Position numbers and translations under genes: made by a program. Below are positions 23,764 through 33,302 of a stretch of 64,000 bases of DNA, one piece after another. Source of the DNA: Enterobacterales bacterium CwR94 (GTDB lineage Bacteria > Pseudomonadota > Gammaproteobacteria > Enterobacterales > Enterobacteriaceae). The notes under the pieces are model-generated. The model ran no database searches. It was not told the origin of the DNA and saw only the letters and a program-made list of their open reading frames with translations. The stretch covers positions 1-64,000 of the forward strand of contig KZ478068.1 of the NCBI GenBank assembly GCA_002837195.1. The letters run 5' to 3'. Each line of letters opens with the position of its first letter. Within the stretch, counting starts at the first letter, position 1.

Positions 23764-24198
23764 TTAATACATCATTCGATAGTGGCGATATATTGTGTCG
23801 CTGTATTTGGTTTTATAACTGTATTTTCCGTTAATTTATTTACAGCGAGATTAAGTGTGTAAGTTGGGGGTGATTCTTTTTGATTATTAATGGTTTCTGT
23901 AACGAGGGGTTGTAAAAATTACCATTAATAACAGTGTGTTATGTTTTTTCTGTTGAGCTTTTGTTTAATTAAAAAACGAATTTTTACTGTTTTTACTGAA
24001 TTATCCAGTGGTATAGTTCGCTTCGTGGTGTTCAGCATGAAGAGGTTGTTCCTGACAACATTTGTGTTGAATTCCCCCCCAGGGAATTGTCATTCGGCAT
24101 TTGCCGAAATTCTGTCCCATCCTTAGTATTTGTGTCTTACGACATAGGTCGTTTTGGCTGGCGCATTTGCGCCAGCCTCCCGTATTCCCTCTATTTCC
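23764..24198. other. AT-rich intergenic region after the PTS operon
   Basis: No credible gene was seen in these 435 bases. A 9-pair hairpin GGCTGGCGC-ATTT-GCGCCAGCC (24156-24177) lies just beyond the end of the minus-strand small gene but has no T-run on either strand, so I do not call it a canonical terminator. No clear terminator for the PTS operon was found. Confidence 0.45.
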
Positions 24199-24432
24199 TT
24201 ACAGCACATCCATGCGTGTGAGTAATATTTTCATTTTATTTTGCGACAGCGTAATACGGTCTTGCAACTCGCTGAGCTTTTCCTCTTGTTCGCTCAGTTC
24301 TGTGAGATCAGGTGACCACACCGGCTTCTGCTGTTCAGGGGTTCCCTGTTTGGCTTGTTTTAGTTCGGCGGTCAACAGGCTTAAAATCGCAAATTCCCTT
24401 TCGAGTGCGACGGCAAGTTCAGTGCTGGTCAT
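24199..24432 (-). CDS. Small coiled-coil protein of unknown function
   Basis: A 77-residue protein (from MTSTELAVALEREF) that is almost wholly helical, with heptad-like spacing at LSEQEEKLSELQDRITLSQNKMKILL. No signal peptide, cysteines or membrane span. The ATG at 24432 is preceded by GGGGAAG; a longer frame from 24498 runs into the inverted-repeat element and lacks a ribosome site. It lies between the PTS operon and a two-component system, transcribed away from the latter, and its leader contains a strong nested hairpin. Size and helix content recall small export chaperones such as FliT, but no motif supports that. Confidence 0.55.
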   Translation of the reverse strand: MTSTELAVALEREFAILSLLTAELKQAKQGTPEQQKPVWSPDLTELSEQEEKLSELQDRITLSQNKMKILLTRMDVL

Positions 24433-24451
24433 GTCTACTTCCCCGGAAAAA

Positions 24452-24530
24452 AACGCTTCTGACGCCGTTGATGTCAAGTTGACATCAACGCTCGCCACCA
24501 GGAACGCAACGTCATTGCGTCAGAAGCGTT
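24452..24530. repeat. Nested inverted repeat upstream of the small coiled-coil gene
   Basis: Outer arms AACGCTTCTGACGC (24452-24465) and GCGTCAGAAGCGTT (24517-24530) are perfect 14-base complements. Inside them is a second perfect hairpin, GTTGATGTCAA and TTGACATCAAC (24467-24489), with one base between. As RNA on the minus strand this would be a stable two-level structure about 20 bases before the start of the gene at 24432. It could be an RNA regulatory leader, a protein-binding cruciform, or a relic of a mobile element end. Confidence 0.75.
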
Positions 24531-24805
24531 GAGATATGTTTAGTAAATAAAACATCGTTACTCAATTTGTTAATCGAGCCGTTTATTTGAGCGAATAGCT
24601 ATTTCCACGCACAATAAAAAACTAACTGCGCGTTATCGCTTTTTCAGCATTGAGTTTTGTCACAGAGGGTATTATTGTTTTCTACGAAACTAAACCCGAC
24701 TAAAGTAGGGTGTCGTCTCAATTCCCTGCATTAATGCGTTAATTTGTGTTATTAACTTTAATGGCTTTTGACGTATCATTAAGATTCAAATCAAAGGAGT
24801 TGAGT

Positions 24806-25432
24806 GTGGACTATTCCATCGCGTTGGTGGTTGACGATCATCCGTTGGTTGCACGGGGCATTGCGAGTTTTCTACAGCATCACTGTGGATTTCGTGACGC
24901 TGCCGTGGTGACCAGTGGCGAAGCCGCCCAGCGCTATATGCTGGCTCAACCGCCGCCCGATCTGATTATCGCCGATTTCTGGCTGTCGGATGGCACGGCG
25001 CTCAGCCTGCTGCGTGAAGCACACCACAATTATGCCCCCCTGCATTCGCTGGTCATGAGCGGTGACGATAACAATGAAATCTGGCGGCAGGTGCGAGATG
25101 CGGGCGCTGACGGCTATATTCATAAGAATGAAACGCCGGAAATTTTTGCCCAGGCGGTAAAGGCCGTTATGAGTGGGCAATATTGGTTTCCGCAAATTGC
25201 AGGGGCGACCTCTTCGGTAAAGGGGACCTTCGCCGATTTTGGTCTGACGCAACGGCAAATTGATGTATTACAAATGATGATGCGGGGATATCCTAATAAG
25301 CGGATTGCGGCTTACCTGGAAATATCTGAGACCACGGTGAAAGAACATGTCAGCCATATTCTTAATAAGTTAGGCGTAAAAAGTCGGGTAGAAGCGATCA
25401 CCCTATTACATCAGCGACGTATTGCTTCATGA
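24806..25432 (+). CDS. LuxR/NarL-type response regulator
   Basis: The 208-residue regulator has a receiver domain (IALVVDDHPLVARGI, phospho-acceptor Asp in LIIADFWLSDG near residue 55, Lys in GYIHKNETP) and a C-terminal LuxR helix-turn-helix (LTQRQIDVLQMMMRGYPNKRIAAYLEISETTVKEHVSHILNKLGV). I choose the GTG at 24806 because AAAGGAG lies six to seven bases before it and the receiver begins at once; an ATG at 24746 lacks a ribosome site. The gene overlaps the hybrid kinase gene by four bases (ATGA), so both are one operon. Target genes are not evident. Confidence 0.9.
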   Translation: MDYSIALVVDDHPLVARGIASFLQHHCGFRDAAVVTSGEAAQRYMLAQPPPDLIIADFWLSDGTALSLLREAHHNYAPLHSLVMSGDDNNEIWRQVRDAGADGYIHKNETPEIFAQAVKAVMSGQYWFPQIAGATSSVKGTFADFGLTQRQIDVLQMMMRGYPNKRIAAYLEISETTVKEHVSHILNKLGVKSRVEAITLLHQRRIAS

Positions 25433-27210
25433 TTAGTCTGTTTAGTCATACACCCGTTATTATTTCACCCCGCTCGCAAATTCGATTACTGAATAACAGT
25501 TTTAAGCGGCTGGTGTTCAGTTTTAATGCCGTACCTTTTGTAGGTATTCCTTTTGCCGTGTGGTTATGGTGGATCACGGCAACCACCGGGCCAATCATTT
25601 ATTGGGTCTGTTTTTATCTGCTGGCTGCCGTGGTCATTCGTCTCTGGCACCGGCACTATTTAGCACGTCAAAAAACTGAACAGGAAGAGGTGCTGCTTCA
25701 ACGTTGGTTGCCATGGATTAACCGCGTGGCGCTGGCCCACGGTGTCGGTATCTCCTCACTGTACTTCTTCACCTGGCAAACTGACCATTTTGATTTTTTG
25801 CTGTTACTCAACATTAGCCTGGCCGCCATTGTGGCGGCCAATGCAACCCACCTGACCCCGGTTTTTAGTACCTTCAAACGTTTCTTTTTTGCCTGTTGGG
25901 GGATTTTGCTGGTCGGGGTAGTGTTCCGCTATGACAATGAACTGCCGATCCTGCTGCCGCTGAACTTGCTGTATGGCCTGGCGATTTACCGCCACGCACT
26001 CACCTCACACGAGTTTTTTATTCAGCAGGTGCAGTTGGAAGAAAACAGCATTCGTCTGGCAGAACAGTTCCGTCTGGCGAAAGAGGAAGCCGAACAGGCG
26101 CTCAACGACAAAAATCAATTTTTGACGACCGCCAGCCATGATCTGCGCCAGCCTGTGCATGCGATGGGGTTTCTTATTGAAGCCATCATTCACAAGAACC
26201 GCGATGCGTCGCTGGTACCGCAGTTGCAAGATTTGCAGCACAGCGTGCGATCCGTCCATCTGATGTTTAATTCGTTGCTTGACCTCAGCAAACTGGAAGC
26301 CGGGCATGTGAATGCGGCTTCAGCACCCATTGATATTGGCTCTCTGATTGATTCGGTGATCACGCTGTTTCGGGAAGAAGCCCGCTCCCGTGGCCTGGCC
26401 TTGCGTACCCGACGTCCTGCGCGTGCGCTGTGGCTGCAAGGGGATGTCAGTTTAGTGCGTCAGTCGCTGATAAACCTTATCCATAATGCTTTGCGTTACA
26501 CCAAGCGCGGCGGTGTGCTGATCGCCGTCAGGCCGCGCGGTGAGCATATTTTGTTAGAGGTGTGGGATACCGGTATAGGTATTGCGGATGATGAAAAAGT
26601 AAAAATCTTTTCACCCTATTATCGACCCGAGCTGGCCTGGAAAATCAACAGTGCCGGTCACGGATTGGGGCTTGCAGTGGTGGCGCGTTGCGCCGCGATG
26701 ATGCGTGTTCAGTATGGTATGACCTCACAGGAAGGGCGCGGATCACGTTTCTGGATGCAGTTTAAGCCTGCGGTCCCCGCGGTGATGGTCTGCTCGCACC
26801 CTGCGGAGAATCGGGTCGTGACCGCCCCGGTGGCGCCTGTGCAGTTGCAAGGGCGCTGCCTGGTTGTGGATGACGATCCGCTGGTGACCTCAGCATGGGC
26901 GAGCCTGATGTCGGCATGGGGCATTGACGTGCGCTGTGCTGCTTCGGCGGAAGAGGCCTTTGCGATTGTTGACGAGGGGTTTGAGCCACAGGCTATTTTG
27001 TGCGATCAGCGTCTGCGATCCAGTGAGAGCGGGTTTGATATTCTCTGCGGATTGTTTGCGCGATTGCCCGATGCCAGTGGCGCAATGGTGAGCGGTGAGT
27101 TTAATTCGCCTGTGCTGCAACAGGCGGAGCAAGAGGGCTATTTGGTGTTGCACAAGCCACTGGAACCGGCAAAACTGCACGCCCTGTTGAGCCAGTGGTT
27201 AGCGGCCTAA
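25429..27210 (+). CDS. Membrane hybrid histidine kinase, partner of the upstream regulator
   Basis: A 593-residue kinase. The first 180 residues contain several membrane helices (VGIPFAVWLWWITATTGPIIYWVCFYLLAAVV, LLLLNISLAAIVAANATH, FACWGILLVGVVF) with short loops, so sensing is probably within or near the membrane. A helical linker leads to HisKA (TASHDLRQPVHAMG, His near 235), HATPase (WDTGIGIADDEK, GHGLGLAVVARC) and a C-terminal receiver (LVVDDDPLVTSAW, Asp in ILCDQRLRSSESG, Lys in HKPLEP). There is no Hpt domain, so the receiver may act as a phosphate sink. The H-box form HDLRQP and layout resemble a known group of LuxR-regulator-linked hybrid kinases; stimulus unknown. Confidence 0.9.
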   Translation: MISLFSHTPVIISPRSQIRLLNNSFKRLVFSFNAVPFVGIPFAVWLWWITATTGPIIYWVCFYLLAAVVIRLWHRHYLARQKTEQEEVLLQRWLPWINRVALAHGVGISSLYFFTWQTDHFDFLLLLNISLAAIVAANATHLTPVFSTFKRFFFACWGILLVGVVFRYDNELPILLPLNLLYGLAIYRHALTSHEFFIQQVQLEENSIRLAEQFRLAKEEAEQALNDKNQFLTTASHDLRQPVHAMGFLIEAIIHKNRDASLVPQLQDLQHSVRSVHLMFNSLLDLSKLEAGHVNAASAPIDIGSLIDSVITLFREEARSRGLALRTRRPARALWLQGDVSLVRQSLINLIHNALRYTKRGGVLIAVRPRGEHILLEVWDTGIGIADDEKVKIFSPYYRPELAWKINSAGHGLGLAVVARCAAMMRVQYGMTSQEGRGSRFWMQFKPAVPAVMVCSHPAENRVVTAPVAPVQLQGRCLVVDDDPLVTSAWASLMSAWGIDVRCAASAEEAFAIVDEGFEPQAILCDQRLRSSESGFDILCGLFARLPDASGAMVSGEFNSPVLQQAEQEGYLVLHKPLEPAKLHALLSQWLAA

Positions 27211-27212
27211 AT

Positions 27213-28229
27213 CTACGCATACGGGCCTTTGGTCACCGACTGGCGCTGAATCAGCGTACCGTTAAGCAGAGGTAGCGGGGCAACGGCTTCACCATCCAGC
27301 AGTTTTGACAGTTGCGCCACCGCACCGGCGACCATTTCTGCAACCGGCACATGCACCGTGGTCAGTGCGGGAATGAAATAGGATGACATGGGCATGTTAT
27401 CAAAGCTCAGGAGCGAGACATCCTCTGGCACCCGTAAGCCTGCTTCGTGCAGCGCATTGGCGGCACCAATCGCCATATCATCATTGCTGGCGACCAACGC
27501 GGTGAAGTGCGCAGGGCGCTGCTGCAAAAAGGCGTGCATCACACGTTTACCGCCATCGGGTGTCCAGTCTCCGGGAATGATCAGTGCATCGTTACGCGCG
27601 ATCTGGTGTTTCTCCAGCGCCGCAAGATAGCCCTGTAAGCGGCTGCGTCCGGTGTAAGAGGAGCCAAGACCGGCGATAAACATCACTTCACGATGGCCTT
27701 GCTGAATCAACCAGTCTACGGCATTAAAGGTGTCTTGCAGGTGATCGGCGCACACGGAAAACTGGGGAAAGGTCTTTGACTGGCGATTCACGATCATCAG
27801 TGGCGCAGGCAGTTCAGGAATCAATGCATCAATCTCGTCCACGCTGAGATAACGTGGATACGCAATCAGCGCATCACACCGCATATCAATCAACCACTCA
27901 ATCGCCTGGCGCTCTTGTTCGGCCGTGTGTTTGCCGTCTGCCAGCACCAGTTTTGATCCCATTTTCTCCGTCAGTGTCGCGGCCTGAAAGATCAGTTCGC
28001 TAAAAAAGGGGCCGTTATACAGGGTGTTCGGCACCATCAAGCCAATGCTGTGTGTCCGATTGGTTGCCAGATTTCTGGCAATCAGGTTGGGCCGATAGCC
28101 GGTCTCGGCAATCGCGCGATTGACTTTGTCGCGTGCGGTTTTCGAGACGTAGTGGTGACCCGCCAGCACGCGCGACACCGTTGCTTTTGATACCCCTGCA
28201 CGTTTTGCGACATCCAACATGGTTGTCAT
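27213..28229 (-). CDS. LacI-family repressor, AscG-like
   Basis: The 338-residue protein has an N-terminal helix-turn-helix (TMLDVAKRAGVSKATVSRVLAGHHYVS) and the LacI-type periplasmic-binding-like core (IGLMVPNTLYNGPFFSELI, ALVASNDDMAIGAANALHEAG, LLSFDNMPMSSYFIPALTTV). Sequence is close to what I know of AscG, repressor of the E. coli beta-glucoside asc genes. It is divergent from a cellobiose-type PTS operon whose control region carries two TGAAACCGGT-type palindromes, the AscG operator motif. It most likely represses that operon until a beta-glucoside or its phosphate is present. Confidence 0.88.
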   Translation of the reverse strand: MTTMLDVAKRAGVSKATVSRVLAGHHYVSKTARDKVNRAIAETGYRPNLIARNLATNRTHSIGLMVPNTLYNGPFFSELIFQAATLTEKMGSKLVLADGKHTAEQERQAIEWLIDMRCDALIAYPRYLSVDEIDALIPELPAPLMIVNRQSKTFPQFSVCADHLQDTFNAVDWLIQQGHREVMFIAGLGSSYTGRSRLQGYLAALEKHQIARNDALIIPGDWTPDGGKRVMHAFLQQRPAHFTALVASNDDMAIGAANALHEAGLRVPEDVSLLSFDNMPMSSYFIPALTTVHVPVAEMVAGAVAQLSKLLDGEAVAPLPLLNGTLIQRQSVTKGPYA

Positions 28230-28321
28230 AGTTTCACCCCTTTACGAAAACGGACGCAGTGTAGCGAAAAAGCGCCCGGACGGCATCTGTTACCGAAATA
28301 TGTGAGCCAACAAACAAGAAT

Positions 28322-28335
28322 ATGAAACCGGTATC
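28322..28335. promoter_or_regulatory. LacI/AscG-type operator 1
   Basis: TGAAACCGGTATCA is a near palindrome with the central CCGG of LacI-family operators. It lies 92 bases before the repressor start and 135 bases before the PTS operon. Confidence 0.75.
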
Positions 28336-28376
28336 AGATTATTGATGGCAATTCGCGTTAATAACAAATATTCGTT

Positions 28377-28392
28377 TTTGCGATAGATCACA
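28377..28392. promoter_or_regulatory. Possible CRP site
   Basis: TTTGCGATAGATCACA has one perfect CRP half-site (TCACA) and a 3-of-5 left half. It sits between the two operators. I could not fit it to a -41.5 or -61.5 position with confidence, so the call is weak. Confidence 0.4.
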
Positions 28393-28408
28393 AAAGAGAT
28401 AAACTTAT

Positions 28409-28424
28409 CTGAAACCGGTTGCAG
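28409..28424. promoter_or_regulatory. LacI/AscG-type operator 2
   Basis: CTGAAACCGGTTGCAG is a near-perfect palindrome centred on CCGG, 88 bases from operator 1 and next to the likely transcription start of the PTS genes. The pair would allow looping repression. Confidence 0.8.
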
Positions 28425-28472
28425 ATGTTTCCGTCGATGCGCTACTAATTATAAAAAACACAGGGGTATATG

Positions 28473-28793
28473 ATGATGAAAATCTTGTTGTGTTGCGCGG
28501 CGGGCATGTCGACCAGTATGGTGGTGCAGCGCATGGAAAAGGCGGCTCAAGCGAATGATATCCAAGCAAAAATTGAAGCGGTTAGCATGGATGAATTCCA
28601 TGAGAGGATCGCGGAGTTTGACTGCTGCCTGTTAGGGCCACAGGTCAAATATAAATTAAAAGAATTTCAGCAGGCGGCAGACGAATTTAATAAACCCGTC
28701 GCCGTTATTAATATGATGGATTACGGCATGATGAATGGTGAGAAAATTCTCAATGCTGCAATGGCGATGATTAAACAGCAGGGGGCACAATGA
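28473..28793 (+). CDS. Lactose/cellobiose-family PTS component EIIB
   Basis: A roughly 106-residue cytoplasmic protein with the phospho-cysteine motif ILLCCAAGMSTSMVV near its start; the second Cys of the pair is the likely acceptor (ChbB has CSAGMST). It passes phosphate from EIIA to the disaccharide. Three ATG codons follow each other (28470, 28473, 28476); spacing from CAGGGG favours the second or third. Overlaps the EIIC gene by four bases. Confidence 0.92.
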   Translation: MMKILLCCAAGMSTSMVVQRMEKAAQANDIQAKIEAVSMDEFHERIAEFDCCLLGPQVKYKLKEFQQAADEFNKPVAVINMMDYGMMNGEKILNAAMAMIKQQGAQ

Positions 28794-30106
28794 GTACACT
28801 GGCTACCACGCTGTTTAACGTTATTGAAAATCGTATCAGTCCGATCGCGGCGAAACTCTCCTCGCAGCGACATGTGGTTGCCATAAAAGACGGCTTTATC
28901 GCCTCCATGCCGTTCTTGATTGTCGGCTCCTTTATGCTGCTGTTTTCACATCCACCGTTCAGCGCAAACAGTGAGTGGGCGTTTGCCCAGTGGTGGTTGG
29001 GGATCGTCGCACAGTACAACGATCAACTGATGCTGCCGTATAACATGACAATGGGCATCATGGCGGTGTATATCACGGCCGCGATTGCCTATAACCTGGC
29101 ACAAAGCTACAAGATGAACGGCTTAATGGCCGCGTTATTGGCACTGATGAGTTTTCTGGTGGTGGCTGCGCCACAAACCAACGGCACACTGTCGGTGTCA
29201 TCGCTGGGAGGTGAGGGGATATTCACGGCGATCCTGATTGCGATTTATACCACCGAAGTGATGCATATTTTGCAAAAGTACCGCATTGGTATCTCCTTGC
29301 CCGAGCAGGTGCCGCCTAAAATTCGGCAATCCTTTGATCTGTTGATTCCGATTCTGGTGATTTTCCTGACGCTGTATCCGCTGAACCTGTTTTTCCAAAG
29401 CCACTTCGGCATGCTGATACCGCAAGCCATTATGGCGATGTTCTCGCCCATTATCTCAGCGGCGGACTCTTTGCCTGCGGTGCTGTTAGCGGTGCTGCTG
29501 TGCCATTTGCTGTGGTTTGCCGGTATTCACGGTGCCGCGATCGTGGGCGGTATTCTGCAGGCGTTCTGGCTCAGCAACTTAGGCATTAATCAGGAAGCAT
29601 TGAACAGCGGCGGTGAGGTCAGCAAGATTTTTATTGAGCCGTTCTGGCAATTCTTTATCACCGTGGGGGGATCCGGTGCCACGATGGGGCTGGTGCTGCT
29701 CTATCTGCGCAGCCGTTCCGCGCATCTGCGCTCGATTGGTAAGTTGGGGCTGGTGCCCGGCATGTTTAACATCAACGAACCCATTATCTTTGGCTCACCC
29801 GTGGTGATGAATCCGCTGCTGTTTATTCCCTTTATCACGGCACCGATGATCAATGCGGTGATCGCCTGGACCGCAACGCGTACGGATTTGGTCAACCATG
29901 TGATTTCTCTGGCCCCCTGGACCACACCGGGCCCGATTGGTGCCGCCTGGTCCACCGGTTGGGACTGGCGCGCAGTGGTGTTAGTGGCGGTGCTGATTGG
30001 GCTTTCAACCCTGATTTATTACCCCTTTTTCAAAATGTATGAGCGCCAACTGCTGGAGCAAGAGGCGGAAATGGCAGCAGACACATTCGCTCAGGAGGCA
30101 AAATGA
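28790..30106 (+). CDS. Lactose/cellobiose-family PTS membrane component EIIC
   Basis: A 438-residue inner membrane permease (CelB/ChbC type), with about ten hydrophobic spans. The sugar-binding region is visible in LLWFAGIHGAAIVGGI and the conserved NINEPIIFGSPVVMNP loop. It forms the channel for a beta-linked disaccharide or aryl-glucoside. Start overlaps EIIB and stop overlaps EIIA (ATGA), so the three are coupled. Confidence 0.93.
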   Translation: MSTLATTLFNVIENRISPIAAKLSSQRHVVAIKDGFIASMPFLIVGSFMLLFSHPPFSANSEWAFAQWWLGIVAQYNDQLMLPYNMTMGIMAVYITAAIAYNLAQSYKMNGLMAALLALMSFLVVAAPQTNGTLSVSSLGGEGIFTAILIAIYTTEVMHILQKYRIGISLPEQVPPKIRQSFDLLIPILVIFLTLYPLNLFFQSHFGMLIPQAIMAMFSPIISAADSLPAVLLAVLLCHLLWFAGIHGAAIVGGILQAFWLSNLGINQEALNSGGEVSKIFIEPFWQFFITVGGSGATMGLVLLYLRSRSAHLRSIGKLGLVPGMFNINEPIIFGSPVVMNPLLFIPFITAPMINAVIAWTATRTDLVNHVISLAPWTTPGPIGAAWSTGWDWRAVVLVAVLIGLSTLIYYPFFKMYERQLLEQEAEMAADTFAQEAK

Positions 30107-30444
30107 TGGATGCCATCGCAGATATGGAAACCACCGTGATGATGCTGATCATCCACGCGGGAGAAGCTCGCTCCTGCGCGATGCAGGCGCTGCAAGCGGC
30201 ACGGCACTACCAGTGGGAAGAGGCTCAGCAACAACTGGATGCGGCTACCGTGGCAGCCCGTGAAGCCCACAAGATCCAAACAGCGTTGATCGGGGCTGAT
30301 GAAGGCTGCGGCAAAGTGCCGGTAAATCTGATTCTGGTGCACGCGCAGGATCATTTAATGAATGCGCTGTTGTGTCGTGAGCTGGTGGAAGAACTGGTCC
30401 ATCTGCATCGCGATATGCAGCAACTGAAACAGGCGCAGGGCTAA
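30103..30444 (+). CDS. Lactose/cellobiose-family PTS component EIIA
   Basis: A 113-residue helical protein of the ChbA/LacF family: MLIIHAGEARSCAMQALQAA at the N-terminus and LVHAQDHLMNALLCRELVEELVHLH at the C-terminus, where the first His of HAQDHLM accepts phosphate from HPr. AGGAGG precedes the ATG. These proteins form trimers. The glucosidase gene follows after 46 bases. Confidence 0.92.
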   Translation: MMDAIADMETTVMMLIIHAGEARSCAMQALQAARHYQWEEAQQQLDAATVAAREAHKIQTALIGADEGCGKVPVNLILVHAQDHLMNALLCRELVEELVHLHRDMQQLKQAQG

Positions 30445-30469
30445 CCGCACTGCGTTAAGACGTCGTTAA

Positions 30470-31930
<1,461 letters not shown>

Positions 31931-31967
31931 AAACGGCTAAGCGCTTACGCAGCGTGCAGCGCAAAGG

Positions 31968-31988
31968 TGAGAGGCCGCTGGCCTCTCA
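31968..31988 (+). terminator. Hairpin after the beta-glucoside operon
   Basis: TGAGAGGCC-GCT-GGCCTCTCA is a perfect 9-pair stem 38 bases after the glucosidase stop. There is no T-run behind it on the plus strand, so it may end transcription weakly or protect the 3' end. Confidence 0.5.
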
Positions 31989-32219
31989 TCGGCGCAGATG
32001 TGAGGCGCACAACGGCAGTGCGCCCTGTCGCCAAAGCGTCGTTCTCACAAAACAGGGCATCAATGCCTGTTGCAAACCGGCCTGCAACCCTTCCAGACGC
32101 ATCAGCTCCTCGGTGAGCACGGTGCCGAGAAACAACAGGTCATCCACCTGTAGTTGATCGGCCAGTGCCATCACCGCACTTTGGTTTTCTCCGGCCGAAA
32201 TATTCAATCTCAATGCCAT
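31986..32219 (-). pseudogene. Possible remnant of a longer gene (77 codons)
   Basis: A minus-strand frame beginning MALRLNISAGENQS and ending LPLCASHLRR. The amino-acid pattern looks like real protein (helical VMALADQLQVDDLLFLGTVLTEELMRLEGLQAGLQQ). The frame stays open and protein-like for another dozen codons before the ATG (QVTRQLQARGD) up to a stop, and there is no ribosome site at the ATG. This suggests the 3' end of a gene that lost its 5' part, now abutting the Pho-box promoter of the ABC operon. Family not recognised; it could also be an intact small gene with a non-ATG start. Confidence 0.35.
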
Positions 32220-32255
32220 ATCGCCACGGGCTTGCAGTTGCCGGGTGACCTGTCA

Positions 32256-32273
32256 CGATCATAAATCTGTCAG
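32256..32273 (+). promoter_or_regulatory. Pho-box-like site (PhoB) before the ABC operon
   Basis: CGATCATAAATCTGTCAG compares with the Pho box CTGTCATAAATCTGTCAC, with two mismatches over the first 17 bases (positions 2-3). The two 7-base half-repeats are 11 bases apart, and a TAAT-type -10 candidate begins about 12 bases downstream (around 32286). This is where PhoB binds to replace the -35 element. It suggests phosphate starvation induces the operon. Not tested. Confidence 0.6.
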
Positions 32274-32321
32274 ATTTGACTGCTCTAATCGTCGCATCCA
32301 AATCCGGGAGAAGTACCAATC

Positions 32322-33299
32322 ATGTTGAAAAATATCACTTTGGCGGCTGTGGTTTTAGCGGTCTTTAGCGTTCAGGCGACGGCGAAAACCACCCTGACGC
32401 TGTACACCAGCCAACCGAATGACGATGCACAAATGACCGTCAATGCCTTTATGCAGGCGCATCCTGATATTCACGTTGACTGGATCCGCGATGGAACCAC
32501 GAAGCTGACCGCCCGCTTACAGGCGGAAATTGCTGCCGGCGGCGCCACGCCTGATGTGCTGCTGATTGCCGATAGCGTGACCATGGAAGCCTTAAAACAA
32601 CAACACCTGCTGGCGGCATATGCATCACCTGAAGCCGCCCGTTTTGATAAACAGTTGTATGACGCGCAAGGCTACTACTACGGCACTAAGCTTATCACCA
32701 CCGGCATTGCCTATAATACGCAGGCCGCCTTTAAGCCCACCTCCTGGCAGGATCTGTTAAAGCCAGAGTTAAAAAACATGACCACGCTGCCCAGCCCGCT
32801 GTATTCCGGTGCGGCGCAAATTCATTTGGCGACCCTGATTGACGACCCGGCACTGGGCTGGCGTTACTACGAGCAACTGAAAGCCAGTGGCGCGCAGCCG
32901 CAGAGCGGTAACGGCGGTGTACTCAGTGCGATTACCTCGGGCACCAAAGGATATGGTGTGCTGGTGGATTACATGGCCATCCGTGAAAAAGCCAAAGGTG
33001 CGCCGATTGAATTCGTGTTTCCTGTTGAAGGCGTCAGCATCGTGACGGAACCGGTGGCGATGTTGAGCAAAGCCAGGAACCCGCAAGCCGCGAAAGCCTT
33101 TATCGATTTTGTGCTGTCGAAAGCGGGCCAGCAATTAGTCTTGCAACAGGGCTATTTGCCTGCTGATGCCAACTTACCGGTGCCTGCCGGATTCCCCCCG
33201 CGTGACAGCATTAAGGTCATGCCACTGAATGCCGCCAAGGCATTGGCAGAAGGTGAGCAGAACAAGAAACGCTTTGGTGAATTGTTTGGGAATAAGTAA
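32322..33299 (+). CDS. Periplasmic binding protein of an Fe3+/2-aminoethylphosphonate-type ABC importer
   Basis: The 325-residue protein has a Sec signal ending near ATAK and the fold of the iron/phosphonate class of binding proteins: LTLYTSQPNDDAQMTVNAFMQAHPDIHVDWIRDGTTKLTARL, then LIADSVTMEAL and GIAYNTQAAFKPTSWQDLLKPELK. The ferric-binding Tyr pair of FbpA/SfuA is not obvious to me, so an organophosphate such as 2-aminoethylphosphonate is as likely as iron. The Pho-box-like site and the phosphatase gene at the operon end favour a phosphate ester or phosphonate. Ligand is inference. Confidence 0.82.
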   Translation: MLKNITLAAVVLAVFSVQATAKTTLTLYTSQPNDDAQMTVNAFMQAHPDIHVDWIRDGTTKLTARLQAEIAAGGATPDVLLIADSVTMEALKQQHLLAAYASPEAARFDKQLYDAQGYYYGTKLITTGIAYNTQAAFKPTSWQDLLKPELKNMTTLPSPLYSGAAQIHLATLIDDPALGWRYYEQLKASGAQPQSGNGGVLSAITSGTKGYGVLVDYMAIREKAKGAPIEFVFPVEGVSIVTEPVAMLSKARNPQAAKAFIDFVLSKAGQQLVLQQGYLPADANLPVPAGFPPRDSIKVMPLNAAKALAEGEQNKKRFGELFGNK

Positions 33300-33302
33300 C
33301 GG

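Noticed and set aside
23941-24126. 61-codon hydrophobic frame after the PTS operon
   Set aside because: AT-rich DNA gives Phe/Leu runs by chance; no ribosome site, and the end is not protein-like.
24156-24177. 9-pair hairpin as terminator of the small coiled-coil gene
   Set aside because: On the relevant strand it is followed by AAAACG, not T; kept only as a hairpin note.
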